In this document: in pieces, positions 27,454-36,534 of the stretch
Layout of the letters: every line of letters begins with the position of its first letter
Position numbering within the stretch: the first letter of the stretch is position 1
NCBI RefSeq assembly: GCF_013340935.1
Contig: NZ_WHOS01000002.1
Location: forward strand, 186,001-250,000
Length of the DNA: 64,000 nucleotides
Reading direction: 5' to 3'
Origin: Azospirillum melinis
GTDB lineage: Bacteria; Pseudomonadota; Alphaproteobacteria; Azospirillales; Azospirillaceae
Notes under the pieces: generated by a model
The model's input: the letters and a program-made list of their open reading frames with translations, nothing else
What the model was told of the DNA's origin: nothing
Databases searched by the model: none
Made by a program: the position numbers and the translations under genes

Positions 27454-28542
27454 TCAGGCGGCTTGCAGCAGCGCCTGGGTATAGCCGAGCGCGAAGGCGA
27501 AGAAGCGCTCGCGGTCGGGATCGACCTCGGAGAAGGGCACATGGTCGGGGCAGAGGATGCCCTGGTACCCGACCTCGCGGTAGGCGCGGATGCAGGCCGC
27601 CATGTCGACCGACCCCTCGTCCGGCATCGCCTCGCGGAAGTCGAGATAGCCGCCCTTGATGTTGCGGAAATGGACCATGAAGATACGATTCTGCGGGCCG
27701 AACTCGCGGATCGCCTCCAGCACCGTCTCGGTCGGATTGCGCGACATCTCGGCGATGGTGCCCTGGCAGAAGTTGAAGCCGAGCGACTTGCTCTCCGGCG
27801 CAAGGTTGATGAAGCGGCGAAGCCCGTCGAGCGAGCCCAGCACATGGTGGACGCCGTTCAGGCCCCCCGGCGGATAGGCCGGGTCGTGCGGGTGGCAGGC
27901 CAGCTTGACGCCGGCCTTCTCGGCGGTCGGCAGGATGGCCTCGACCAGATATTCGATGGCGCGCCAGCCGTCGGCCTCGCTGACGCCGCCGGCCTCGCTC
28001 GCCATCACCTGCCCGCAGGTCTCGGCGGTCCCCCGGGCGGCCAGCGGCGACGGCTTGGTCCCCGTCTCGTCCTCCGGCAGCACGGTGCCCCAGTAGGAGA
28101 AGCGGGCGTCGTTCTCCACCTTGTACTCGTCGGCGCGGAAAGTGCTGCACTTCATGCCGCCGCGGCCGTCGACCACGCCGGTGCGGGTGATGCCGACCAT
28201 GGCGACCGTGTATTTCACCGTGTCGACCCCGCCGTCGGCGGCGGCGCGGATGTTATGGCGCAGCCGCTCCGCGGTGGCCGCCGCCTTCTCCGGCTCCCGC
28301 AGGCTGTCGAGCAGGATGGAGCCGACGTCCAGCGCCAGACAGTCCAGCGTCAGGCCATGGCCCTCCACCCACTTGCGCTGGTCGGCGACCTTGCGGCCGT
28401 CCCACAGCCCGGCCTCGACGTCGTCGCCGGCCATCACCGGCGCGTTCGGCCGGCTGTCGATGACGATGCCCCGGGCGCCGAGCTGGGCGGACAGGCGCAG
28501 GCGCTTGTCGGTGGGGTTGATGAGCTGTTCGCCGATATACAT
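27454..28542 (-). CDS. Mannonate dehydratase (UxuA)-like TIM-barrel protein
   Basis: The 362-residue xylose-isomerase-type TIM barrel has metal-binding motifs ACHPHDPAYPPGG, FCQGTIAEMS, FMVHFRNIKGG and ILCPDHVPF, which line up with UxuA mannonate dehydratase. UxuA makes KDG from D-mannonate in glucuronate breakdown. No mannonate oxidoreductase, KDG kinase or aldolase is in the window, so the real substrate may be another sugar acid. The start at 28542 is the first residue of family similarity. It lies between gudP and gudD in the sugar-acid operon. Confidence 0.68.
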   Translation of the reverse strand: MYIGEQLINPTDKRLRLSAQLGARGIVIDSRPNAPVMAGDDVEAGLWDGRKVADQRKWVEGHGLTLDCLALDVGSILLDSLREPEKAAATAERLRHNIRAAADGGVDTVKYTVAMVGITRTGVVDGRGGMKCSTFRADEYKVENDARFSYWGTVLPEDETGTKPSPLAARGTAETCGQVMASEAGGVSEADGWRAIEYLVEAILPTAEKAGVKLACHPHDPAYPPGGLNGVHHVLGSLDGLRRFINLAPESKSLGFNFCQGTIAEMSRNPTETVLEAIREFGPQNRIFMVHFRNIKGGYLDFREAMPDEGSVDMAACIRAYREVGYQGILCPDHVPFSEVDPDRERFFAFALGYTQALLQAA

Positions 28543-28613
28543 GGGGGAAGACCCTTTGCCGAACCGTTCGACGTGGAATTGGACAGGGGGCGGGAACCCC
28601 ACCCCGCCGGTCG

Positions 28614-30017
28614 TTACTTCTTCAGTTCCATCCGCTTGATCTCGCCGACGACGACGAGATAGCTGACCGCCGCGATCAGGGCGTTGGCGCCGACGAAGAC
28701 CAGGGCGCCGTTGAAGGAGCCGGAGCTCTGGATGATGTAGCCGATGACGATCGGCGTCGAGATCGACGACAGGTTGCCGCACATGTTGAACACGCCGCCG
28801 CTGAGCCCGGTGATCTCCTTTGGCGCGCAGTCCGACATCACGGCCCAGCCGAGAGCGCCGATGCCCTTGCCGAAGAAGGCCAACGCCATCAGCGACACCA
28901 CGACCCACTGAAGGTCGGTGTAGTTGCAGGCGATCATCGCCATCGACATCAGCATGCCCAGCACGATCGGCGTCTTCCGCGCCGCGGTCAGGGAATAGCC
29001 CCGGCGCAGCATGGCGTCCGACATCACGCCGCCCAGGATGCCGCCGACGAAGCCGCAGATCGCCGGGATCGAGGCGATGAAGCCGGCGTTCAGGATCGAC
29101 ATGCCGCGGGCCTGGACCAGATAGACCGGGAACCACGTGATGAAGAAGTAGGTGATGGCGTTGATGCAGAACTGGCCGAGGAAGATGCCGACCATCATGC
29201 GGCTGGCGAAGAGCTGGCGGATGTAATCCCACTTCGCTCCGCTCTCGGCCGAAGCCGCTTTCTTCTGGCCGTCGTCCATGTTGATCAGGCCGCCGCCGGC
29301 CGCGATGTGGTCCAGCTCCGCCTGATTGATGCGGGGATGGTCCTTCGGCGCGTAGACGGTCTTCATCCACACGCTGGCCATGACGATGCCGAGGCCGCCC
29401 ATCACACCGAACACCCAGTGCCAGCCGAAGGAATGGGTCAGCCAGCCCATCAGCGGCGCAAAGATCACGGTCGCGAAATACTGGGCGGAGTTGAAGATGG
29501 CCGACGCGGTCGCCCGTTCCTGGCCGGGGAACCACGCAGCGACGACGCGGCTGTTGCCGGGGAAGGACGGCGCCTCCGCCAGACCGACGGCGAAGCGCAG
29601 CGCGAACAGCATGGCGACCGCCGTCCCTCCGGCCAGGAAGCCGATGCTGCCCTGCATCAGGGTGAAGACCGACCAGATGAAGATGCTGAGCGCATAGACG
29701 ATCTTCGACCCGTAGCGGTCGAGCAGCCAGCCGCCCGGCAGCTGGCCCAGCACATAGGCCCAGCCGAAGGCGGAGAAGATGAAGCCCATCTCGGCGGCGC
29801 TGATTCCCAGCTCCTTCGAGATCACCGGACCGGTGATGGAGAGGGTCGCCCGGTCGGCGTAATTGATGACCGTGACGAGGAACAGCATCGCGAGGATGAG
29901 ATAGCGGACGTTGGTCCGCTTGGCGGTCTGGCCGGCGGCGCTTTGATTTACGGCGGCTGCCGCGGCATAGGCGCCGGGTTCGGAACGGGTGGTGGCGGCG
30001 GTGCTCTCGATCGTCAT
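28614..30017 (-). CDS. MFS sugar-acid permease, glucarate/galactarate-type (ACS family)
   Basis: The 467-residue protein has 12 membrane helices and belongs to the anion:cation symporter branch that includes GudP and GarP. The A-loop region with GWAYVLGQLPGGWLLDRYG and EAPSFPGNSRVVAAWFPGQERA is characteristic. An Ala-rich hydrophilic N-terminal tail of about 50 residues precedes the first helix. The start at 30017 has GGGAGGAA at ideal spacing. It lies second in the operon after kdgD, so it most likely imports D-glucarate, galactarate or a related aldarate with protons. Confidence 0.88.
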   Translation of the reverse strand: MTIESTAATTRSEPGAYAAAAAVNQSAAGQTAKRTNVRYLILAMLFLVTVINYADRATLSITGPVISKELGISAAEMGFIFSAFGWAYVLGQLPGGWLLDRYGSKIVYALSIFIWSVFTLMQGSIGFLAGGTAVAMLFALRFAVGLAEAPSFPGNSRVVAAWFPGQERATASAIFNSAQYFATVIFAPLMGWLTHSFGWHWVFGVMGGLGIVMASVWMKTVYAPKDHPRINQAELDHIAAGGGLINMDDGQKKAASAESGAKWDYIRQLFASRMMVGIFLGQFCINAITYFFITWFPVYLVQARGMSILNAGFIASIPAICGFVGGILGGVMSDAMLRRGYSLTAARKTPIVLGMLMSMAMIACNYTDLQWVVVSLMALAFFGKGIGALGWAVMSDCAPKEITGLSGGVFNMCGNLSSISTPIVIGYIIQSSGSFNGALVFVGANALIAAVSYLVVVGEIKRMELKK

Positions 30018-30214
30018 GAGATTTCCTCCCTCAAGCCATGAGGGCGGGCAGACGCGGCAGTCCGTTGCCGGACCCGCTCTGCGAATCCGGCTTTCTGGCT
30101 GCACCTTGTGTCCGGCGTCGGGAACTGAAGCCCGGCGCCTGCCCGTCCGGCTTTGGCGTTTCGCCGTGGTTTGATTGGCCGTCGTTTGATTGGCCCTGGC
30201 CTATCGGCCGGGAC

Positions 30215-31126
30215 TTACTGGGGTCCCAGCGCCTCGATCAGGGCACGCAGTTCCTCGACCTCGGCGGGGGTGCAGTCGATCAGCGGCGCGCGCACCGGGC
30301 CGGCGGGACGGCCAACGATGGCGGCGCCCGCCTTGACGATGCTGACGGCATAGCCGGCCTTGCGGTTGCGGATCGCCAGATAGGGCAGGAAGAACTGGTC
30401 GAGCAGCCGGTCGGTGGTGGCGGTGTCGCCGGCGGCGACCGCCTTATAGAACTCCATCGCCGTGCGCGGGATGAAGTTGAAGACAGCCGACGAATAGACC
30501 GGAACGCCGATGGCGCGATAGGCCGCGGCGTAGACCTCAGCGGTCGGCAGGCCGCCCAGATAGCTGAAGCGGTCGCCCATTTTGCGACGGATGGTCGTCA
30601 TCAGCTCGATGTCGCCCAGCCCGTCTTTGAAGCCGATCAGGTTGGGGCAGCGCTCCGCCAGCGTCGCCAACCGGTCGGCGCCCAGCTTGCAGGTGGCGCG
30701 GTTGTAGATGATGACGCCGATGCCGACCGACTTGCAGATCGCCTCGACATGGGCGGCGACGCCCTCCTGGTCGGCTTCCGTCAGGTAATGCGGCAGCACC
30801 AGGATGCCGGCAGCCCCGGCCTTCTCGGCCGCCTGCGCCATCTCCACCGCGATGCGGGTGGAATAGCCGACGCCGGCAATGATCGGCACCTCCTTGCCGC
30901 AGACCTCGACGGCCAGCGACACGATGCTCCTGTGCTCGTCGGGCGTCAGCGAGAACAGCTCGCCGGTGCCGCCGGCGGCGAACAGGGCCGACGCGCCGTA
31001 GGGCTTCAGCCATTCCAGGCGGCGGGCATAGCCACCCGGCTCGAAGGTGCCGTCGGCGGTAAAATCGGTCAGCGGGAACGACAGGAGACCTTCGCTGACG
31101 ACGGCCTTCAGGGCTTGCGGTTCCAT
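30215..31126 (-). CDS. kdgD: 5-dehydro-4-deoxyglucarate dehydratase
   Basis: The 303-residue protein is a DapA/NAL-family TIM barrel with the Schiff-base lysine in [10 protein letters not shown], the tyrosine in VIIYNRA, and [10 protein letters not shown] near the N-terminus. It converts 5-dehydro-4-deoxy-D-glucarate to alpha-ketoglutarate semialdehyde, CO2 and water, joining the two dehydratases to the dehydrogenase at 32429. The length matches the family. The ATG at 31126 is chosen because AAGGA lies 8 bases upstream; the ATG at 31135 overlaps it. It is the first gene of the operon, with a probable GntR operator 158-177 bp upstream. Confidence 0.94.
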   Translation of the reverse strand: MEPQALKAVVSEGLLSFPLTDFTADGTFEPGGYARRLEWLKPYGASALFAAGGTGELFSLTPDEHRSIVSLAVEVCGKEVPIIAGVGYSTRIAVEMAQAAEKAGAAGILVLPHYLTEADQEGVAAHVEAICKSVGIGVIIYNRATCKLGADRLATLAERCPNLIGFKDGLGDIELMTTIRRKMGDRFSYLGGLPTAEVYAAAYRAIGVPVYSSAVFNFIPRTAMEFYKAVAAGDTATTDRLLDQFFLPYLAIRNRKAGYAVSIVKAGAAIVGRPAGPVRAPLIDCTPAEVEELRALIEALGPQ

Positions 31127-31435
31127 CGGGAGCATCCTTGGAAAACGGTGGAGACACGATCCGCAGAGGAAAAGCTGCGGGCATGATGGTTTTTGGACGA
31201 TGGCCTGTTCAGAGGATCCGGGCCGGGTTCGCGGCGATCCGTCCGACACCGTCGTCATCGGATGACAGGACGATTACCATCATATCAGTCATCATACAAG
31301 TGGTTTGATGCGGACAAAGGCAATCCGCCTCCCCACCAATCCCGACATGGCGAAAGCCGGTCCACAAAGCAAAAGGGACGCGGCCGGTGGTCCGGCAGCG
31401 TCCCCTGATCCCGCAAACCCGGAACGGGCGGACGT
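31127..31435. promoter_or_regulatory. Control region upstream of kdgD (309 bp, no gene)
   Basis: No coding frame is supported here. It holds the palindrome GTCATC-G-GATGAC at 31254-31266 and the 20-bp operator copy at 31284-31303. Just upstream, on the other side, is the stop of the regulator gene at 31436, so a regulator terminator and the kdgD promoter share this stretch. Confidence 0.5.
31284..31303 (-). promoter_or_regulatory. Probable GntR operator, copy 1 (upstream of kdgD)
   Basis: On the minus strand this reads CCACTTGTATGATGACTGAT, identical in all 20 bases to 32317-32336 upstream of the semialdehyde dehydrogenase gene. Each copy points toward the gene it precedes. A 20-base exact match in front of two genes of one pathway, flanking a FadR-type regulator gene, is strong evidence for a shared operator. 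Confidence 0.7.
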
Positions 31436-32167
31436 TCAGCCCGTCGCGGCGGTTGCCTTGAAGTCGCCGCCGGCGCGCAGCCGGTCGCGGCTGCCATTCA
31501 GATGCAGGCGGATGGCGGCACGGGCGCCCTCCGGGTCCTGGCGCTCGATGGCGGAATAGATGGTCTGGTGTTCGTCGTTGATCCGCCGCAGGTATTGACG
31601 GCGGGAATCGCCTTCCAGATGGCCGTAACGCACGCGGGCGCGCGGGATCAGCAGCGATCCGAGATACGAGAACAGGGCCAGGAAATGCTTGTTTCCGGTC
31701 GCCGCGGCGATGGCGCTGTGAAAGGCCAGATCGGCGTCGATGGCATCCTCGCCCGCCTCCACCGCCGCCGTCATCGTGTCCAGCGCCTCGCGCATGCGGG
31801 CCAGTTGGGCGTCGTCGCGGCGGATGGCGGCGAGATAGGCCGCTTCCGATTCCAGGCTGATGCGGACCTCCAGCACCGAGATCGCCTCGTTCACCGCCTC
31901 CAGCGTCGATTCCTCGATGCGGAAGGGCAGGATCGCGGCGTCGCGCAGGACGAAGGCCCCCAACCCCTGCCGGGTGGAAACCATGCCGACCGCCTTCAAG
32001 TTGGCGATCGCCTCGCGCACCACGGTGCGGCTGACACCGAATTCGTCGATCAGGTCTTGTTCGCTCGGCAGCCGGTCGCCACTCTTGAATTGTCCGCTGG
32101 AGATCCGTTCGGCCAGGGCATCCACCAGTTGCTTCGCCAGCGGGTCCCGGCGCCTGCGCGCTGTCAT
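31436..32167 (-). CDS. GntR/FadR-family regulator of the sugar-acid genes
   Basis: The 243-residue protein has an N-terminal winged helix (about 5-75: LAERISSGQFKSGDRLPSEQDLIDEFGVSRTVVREAIANL) and a C-terminal all-helical FCD ligand domain (about 95-225) with metal-site histidines in LAFHSAIAAATGN. The start at 32167 is chosen because GTGAGG precedes it by 6 bases; the ATG at 32173 is too close and upstream frames look like leader. It lies between kdgD and the dehydrogenase gene, both of which carry the same 20-bp motif, so it is probably their repressor, relieved by an aldarate or pathway intermediate. Confidence 0.92.
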   Translation of the reverse strand: MTARRRRDPLAKQLVDALAERISSGQFKSGDRLPSEQDLIDEFGVSRTVVREAIANLKAVGMVSTRQGLGAFVLRDAAILPFRIEESTLEAVNEAISVLEVRISLESEAAYLAAIRRDDAQLARMREALDTMTAAVEAGEDAIDADLAFHSAIAAATGNKHFLALFSYLGSLLIPRARVRYGHLEGDSRRQYLRRINDEHQTIYSAIERQDPEGARAAIRLHLNGSRDRLRAGGDFKATAATG

Positions 32168-32316
32168 CACCATCCTCACCCAAACCCGGTTCCGGGACGG
32201 ACCGCCCGTCACCACTCCATGTCCAGAGTTAACACCCACAAAACCTATACGACAATAGACAAGCCGGCCTGCCGGCCCGTGGGAAGGCGACACATTGGGG
32301 GCCACTCAGCACCACC

Positions 32317-32341
32317 CCACTTGTATGATGACTGATGTCAT
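32317..32341 (+). promoter_or_regulatory. Probable GntR operator, copy 2 (upstream of the semialdehyde dehydrogenase)
   Basis: The second exact copy of the 20-bp motif is at 32317-32336. Here the sequence continues so that ATGAC (32328-32332) and GTCAT (32337-32341) form a palindrome around TGAT. It lies about 90-110 bp upstream of the start at 32429 and about 150 bp upstream of the regulator's own start on the other strand, so it may also give autoregulation. Confidence 0.7.
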
Positions 32342-32428
32342 GATAGATCGCCTCTCCAACAAATGTCCGGCCGCTCTTGTCGGCGGACGCCCCTCCCCTG
32401 GCGTTCCGCCTTTGAAGGAGACCCCAAG

Positions 32429-34009
32429 ATGACCATCACCGGCGAGATGCTGATCGGCGCCAAGGCCCACCGCGGCGGCCAGGGCGAATTCCGCGCCGTC
32501 GACCCCGCCACCGGCGAGGCGCTGGATCCCGCCTTCGGTGGCGGCGGTGCCGCCGAGGTCGAGCGCGCCTGCGCGCTGGCATGGGCCGCCTTCGACGCCT
32601 TCCGCGAGACCGGCCTGGAGCAGCGCGCCGCTTTCCTGGAAACGGTCGCCCAGAACATCCTCGACATCGGCGACGCGCTGATCGCCCGTGCCATGGCCGA
32701 GAGCGGCCTGCCGCGCGCCCGGCTGGAGGGCGAGCGTGGCCGCACCGTCGGCCAGCTCCGCCTGTTCGCCCAGGTGGTGCGGGAGGGAAGCTGGGTTGAG
32801 GCCCGGATCGACCCGGCCATGCCGGCGCGCACCCCGCTGCCGCGTGCCGACATCCGCCAGCGCCACATCGCGCTGGGGCCGGTTGCGGTGTTCGGCGCCT
32901 CCAACTTCCCGCTCGCCTTCTCGGTGGCCGGCGGCGACACCGCGTCCGCCTTCGCCGCCGGCTGCCCGGTGGTGGTCAAGGGCCACGGCGCCCATCCCGG
33001 CACCTCGGAACTGGTCGGCCGCGCCATCCAGGCGGCGGTGGCATCCTGCGGCCTGCCGGAGGGGGTCTTCTCCCTGCTGTTCGGCACCGGCAACGAGATC
33101 GGCACGGCGCTGGTCGCCGATCCGCGCATCAAGGCGGTGGGCTTCACCGGCTCGCGCCGCGGCGGGCTGGCACTGATGGGGGTGGCGGCCAGGCGGCCGG
33201 AACCGATCCCGGTCTATGCCGAGATGAGCAGCATCAACCCGGTCTTCCTGATGCCGGCGGCGCTAGCATCGAAGGCCGAGGCATTGGGCAAGGCGTTTGT
33301 GGCGTCGCTGACCATGGGGGCCGGGCAGTTCTGCACCAACCCCGGCATCCTGCTGGCGGTGGACGGGCCGGACCTCGACCGCTTCGTCGCCGCGGCGGTG
33401 GAGGCCCTCGGCGGCAGCGCCGCCTCGACCATGCTGACGCCGGGCATCCATGCCGCCTTCGACAGCGGTGTCGCCAAGCTGGCCGACAGCGGCGAGGTGG
33501 CGACGCTGGCGCGTGGCTTGGCGTGCAGCGGGCCGAACCAGGCGCAGGCGGCTTTCTTCACCACGACGGCGGACGCCTTCCTGGCCGATCCTGAGTTGCA
33601 GGAGGAGGTGTTCGGCGCCGCCTCGCTGCTGATCCGCTGCCCGGACGTGGCGGCGATGACGGCGGTGGCGGAAAGGCTGGAAGGCCAGCTGACGGCGACC
33701 TTGCAGATGGATGGGGCGGACAAGGCGGCGGTGGCCGGGCTGATCCCGACGCTGGAGCGCAAGGCCGGGCGCATCCTGGCGAACGGCTGGCCGACGGGGG
33801 TGGAGGTCTGCCACGCGATGGTGCATGGCGGCCCGTTCCCGGCGACCTCCGACCCGCGCAGCACCTCGGTCGGCACGCTGGCGATCCGCCGTTTCCTCCG
33901 CCCGGTCTGCTACCAGGACATCCCGGCCGACCTGCTTCCGGAAGCCCTGCGCGACGGCAACCCGCTTGGGCTGTGGCGCCGGGTCGATGGGGAATTGGGA
34001 CAGGAGTGA
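32429..34009 (+). CDS. Alpha-ketoglutarate semialdehyde (2,5-dioxovalerate) dehydrogenase
   Basis: The 526-residue aldehyde dehydrogenase belongs to the KGSADH subgroup, which is longer than typical ALDHs and has a distinctive [16 protein letters not shown] and [14 protein letters not shown] region. Catalytic Cys302 lies in [10 protein letters not shown] and Glu265 in YAEMSS. It oxidises alpha-ketoglutarate semialdehyde from the kdgD step to alpha-ketoglutarate with NAD(P), delivering aldarate carbon to the TCA cycle. The start has GAAGGAG upstream. It is transcribed alone, divergent from the GntR gene, with the shared operator in between. Confidence 0.93.
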   Translation: MTITGEMLIGAKAHRGGQGEFRAVDPATGEALDPAFGGGGAAEVERACALAWAAFDAFRETGLEQRAAFLETVAQNILDIGDALIARAMAESGLPRARLEGERGRTVGQLRLFAQVVREGSWVEARIDPAMPARTPLPRADIRQRHIALGPVAVFGASNFPLAFSVAGGDTASAFAAGCPVVVKGHGAHPGTSELVGRAIQAAVASCGLPEGVFSLLFGTGNEIGTALVADPRIKAVGFTGSRRGGLALMGVAARRPEPIPVYAEMSSINPVFLMPAALASKAEALGKAFVASLTMGAGQFCTNPGILLAVDGPDLDRFVAAAVEALGGSAASTMLTPGIHAAFDSGVAKLADSGEVATLARGLACSGPNQAQAAFFTTTADAFLADPELQEEVFGAASLLIRCPDVAAMTAVAERLEGQLTATLQMDGADKAAVAGLIPTLERKAGRILANGWPTGVEVCHAMVHGGPFPATSDPRSTSVGTLAIRRFLRPVCYQDIPADLLPEALRDGNPLGLWRRVDGELGQE

Positions 34010-34026
34010 CCGTCTGTCGGGACGGG

Positions 34027-34054
34027 GGGGCAGTGGCAAATCAGCCCCTGCCCC
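34027..34054. terminator. Hairpin between convergent dehydrogenase and tcuB genes
   Basis: GGGGCAG (34027-34033) pairs with CTGCCCC (34048-34054), overlapping the tcuB stop. It sits between stops at 34009 (+) and 34041 (-). There is no T-run, so it may only assist termination. Confidence 0.3.
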
Positions 34055-35165
34055 GCCGCTCCATCGCGGCGCGCAACAGGGCGGCGAAGCGGAAGGGCGC
34101 GTGCAGGGACTTGCTGTAGGGCAGCGTCGCGAACCAGCCGAGGACGAGGCCCAAATGGACCAGCAGCAGCGGTCCCATCGCCGCCGTCTCGCGCAGAGCC
34201 AGCAGCCCCAGGCCGCTGACCGCCACCAGAAACAGCAGCGCCAGCAGGGAACAATCAGCACCGGTCAGGCTCGCCGCCACGGGTGCGGGATCGGCGTGCA
34301 GCTTTAATGAAGCCAGCCCTGCCGTGCCGATCACCATGCCGACCCCGCCAAGGCTGCCGAACAGGACCGGCAGGCTTGTCAGCGGATAAGGCGCCGGCCA
34401 TCCCAGCAGATGGTCATAAACGGTCGCCACGCAGGTCGAGGCGAAGCAAAGCGTCACCCCATAGAACAGCGCATGATGAAAGCGGCGACGCGCCTGGGAA
34501 AAGCCTTCATCCCGGTCGTTGCAGCCGACCCCGCCGCCGCCGAGATTGCGCAAGGTGGCGGCGTCGGACAGGGCATCGCGCAGCGCCGGCAACCGCGGCG
34601 CGCCGGCCGGCGCCGGTCCCATGCCGCGCCAGAAGGATGCGACGCTGAAGCCGATGGCGAGCAGCGACCACAGCATCACCACCCCGGCGACACCGGCGAT
34701 AACCCGCCACGGCACCAGCCGGTAGAAGGCGCCGGGGCCCGACTGTCGCCCAAAGAGCATCTCCGGCGGAACCAACAGCAGGGCCGGAACGACCACGAGG
34801 GCGACCGCCGACAGGACGATGGAAGCCATGACGGCAACCGCGGGCCAGCCCACATGGGGCAATCGTCCCCTGAGCAGCGGGGGCCAGACATGGTCGCGGT
34901 AGGACTGCTGCCGGACCAGACTCAGGCTTTTCGGCAGGTTGAGGTCGAAGGCGTGGGGCGGCGCGTATTGGCAGGCATGATAGCAGGACCGGCAGTTGTG
35001 GCAGAGGTTGGACAGGAAGGTCAGATCCTGCGCCGACACCAATCGCCGCGATTTGAGCGCAGGGAAGACGGCGCAGTAGCCGTCGCAGAACTGGCAGGCG
35101 TTGCAGATGTCCAGCGCCCGGCGGGCCTCCGCCGCAATCCGCTGCGTATCGTCAGCGCAGGGCAT
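34041..35165 (-). CDS. tcuB: Tricarballylate utilisation membrane Fe-S protein TcuB (CitB-like)
   Basis: The 374-residue protein has two N-terminal ferredoxin-type cysteine clusters (CNACQFCDGYC and CHNCRSCYHACQYAPPH) for [4Fe-4S] centres. At least six membrane helices follow, with histidines placed as in TcuB/CitB heme-binding proteins. TcuB reoxidises the FADH2 of TcuA and passes electrons to the quinone pool. Its start overlaps the tcuA end by 14 bp, so the genes are coupled. The usual permease TcuC and regulator TcuR are not adjacent. Confidence 0.9.
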   Translation of the reverse strand: MPCADDTQRIAAEARRALDICNACQFCDGYCAVFPALKSRRLVSAQDLTFLSNLCHNCRSCYHACQYAPPHAFDLNLPKSLSLVRQQSYRDHVWPPLLRGRLPHVGWPAVAVMASIVLSAVALVVVPALLLVPPEMLFGRQSGPGAFYRLVPWRVIAGVAGVVMLWSLLAIGFSVASFWRGMGPAPAGAPRLPALRDALSDAATLRNLGGGGVGCNDRDEGFSQARRRFHHALFYGVTLCFASTCVATVYDHLLGWPAPYPLTSLPVLFGSLGGVGMVIGTAGLASLKLHADPAPVAASLTGADCSLLALLFLVAVSGLGLLALRETAAMGPLLLVHLGLVLGWFATLPYSKSLHAPFRFAALLRAAMERRGRG

Positions 35166-36534
35166 GAGCTGCGGCCTCCCGACCGGCGATGCGGCCGAAC
35201 ACGGCGCCGATGGTCATGGCGCTCCCCGCCAGATAGCCCGTTCCCAGGATGTTGGGCGCCATGATGACTCCGGCGGCATGGACTCCGTCGATGGCCGTCC
35301 CGTCCGGCCGCAGCACACGTGCCCGTCCGTCGACCCGCACCCCAAGGCAGGTGGAGGTGACACCGGCCCGAACCGGGTAGGCGCCGAAGGGCGGAACCGT
35401 GATCGGCGCGGCCAGCCGGGTTTTCGGCGGATGGACGCCCGCCGTCGTGCCGCCACCGGCGACCGTGGCATTGAGGGCGGCATTGAAGGCCGCCACCGTG
35501 GATCCCAGCGCCGGCGGGCCGATGCCCAGAGCCGAGGCCAGCCCGCCGACGCTGTCCGCCTGGATCGCCGGGAAAATGGAGGGCCGGAACCGCTCGGCAA
35601 TGGCGGAATCGAAGACCGAAAAGGCGACGGCACCGGGGCAGCGGGCCACCAGTTCGCCCCAGGCCGTGTAGCGCGATGGCCCGACGACCGCACCTTCGTC
35701 GGCGAAACGCCGGCCGTCCCGGTCCACGACGATGCCATGGGGAAGCCCATCCAGCCGCGTGACGATGCCGCCGTCGAACGGCGGAGCGCGGCCATCCACC
35801 GCCACCATATGGCAGCGGTCCGCCGCCCCCACCGGGTCCGCCCCGTCCTCCAGCAGTGCCTTCAGCGGGACGCCCGTCGCATGCGGGGTGCCGCGGATCG
35901 TGAATTCACCGGCAGCCCCACCCCATTGCTGCCGCAGCCAGCCGAGATCGGCCTGGAACCCGCCGGAGGCGACGACGAGCGCTCTTGCCCGGACGGCGAT
36001 GCCCGCATCGCCGACGATGACGGCCGGTGGCCCGTCCCGCCGATGCAGGGCGCGCACGGCGCTGCCGTAGCGGACGACGACGCCCAGCGCTTCCGCCGTG
36101 GCGTAGAGCGCATTGATCAGGGCTTTCCCCCCGCCCAGGAAGAAGGCGGTCTTGCGGGAATAGGGCAGGACCTCGTCGGTGCCGCGGTGAAACCGCACGC
36201 CGTTGCCGACCAGCCAATCGACGATGTCGGCACTGGCGTCGATGAACAGGCGTGCCAGCCCGTCATCTACGGAATTTACGGCAGCCCCGGCCATCCGTTG
36301 CAGGTCGGCATGGTAATCGTCGGCCGGATAGCACCCCCGCACCCACGGTGTCGGTGCGCCGTGCATGACCCGCATGTTGCGGGAGTGGCGGGCGTTCCCT
36401 CCGCGCAGCGACTTGGATGCGGCCTCCAGCAGCAGGACAGATGCACCGGCCCGGCGGGCCGCGATTGCGGCGCAGAGCGCCGCGTTGCCGCCGCCCACCA
36501 CCAGAACATCGCAGTCGCACGAAACACGGGTCAT
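35152..36534 (-). CDS. tcuA: FAD-dependent tricarballylate dehydrogenase TcuA
   Basis: The 460-residue flavoprotein of the fumarate reductase/succinate dehydrogenase group has the N-terminal dinucleotide-binding motif VLVVGGGNAALCAAIAARRAG and C-terminal FAD contacts near VHAAGVIMAPNILGTGYLAGSAM. TcuA oxidises tricarballylate to cis-aconitate, an inhibitor-removal step that feeds the TCA cycle. The ATG at 36534 immediately precedes the Rossmann fold; the in-frame ATG at 36615 adds non-family residues. It forms a two-gene operon with tcuB. Without TcuC the substrate must enter by another permease. Confidence 0.9.
   Translation of the reverse strand: MTRVSCDCDVLVVGGGNAALCAAIAARRAGASVLLLEAASKSLRGGNARHSRNMRVMHGAPTPWVRGCYPADDYHADLQRMAGAAVNSVDDGLARLFIDASADIVDWLVGNGVRFHRGTDEVLPYSRKTAFFLGGGKALINALYATAEALGVVVRYGSAVRALHRRDGPPAVIVGDAGIAVRARALVVASGGFQADLGWLRQQWGGAAGEFTIRGTPHATGVPLKALLEDGADPVGAADRCHMVAVDGRAPPFDGGIVTRLDGLPHGIVVDRDGRRFADEGAVVGPSRYTAWGELVARCPGAVAFSVFDSAIAERFRPSIFPAIQADSVGGLASALGIGPPALGSTVAAFNAALNATVAGGGTTAGVHPPKTRLAAPITVPPFGAYPVRAGVTSTCLGVRVDGRARVLRPDGTAIDGVHAAGVIMAPNILGTGYLAGSAMTIGAVFGRIAGREAAAHALR

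Noticed and set aside
26062..28662. An 866-codon plus-strand frame across gudD and the UxuA-like gene
   Set aside because: Antisense shadow; the minus strand carries the enolase-superfamily and TIM-barrel motifs.
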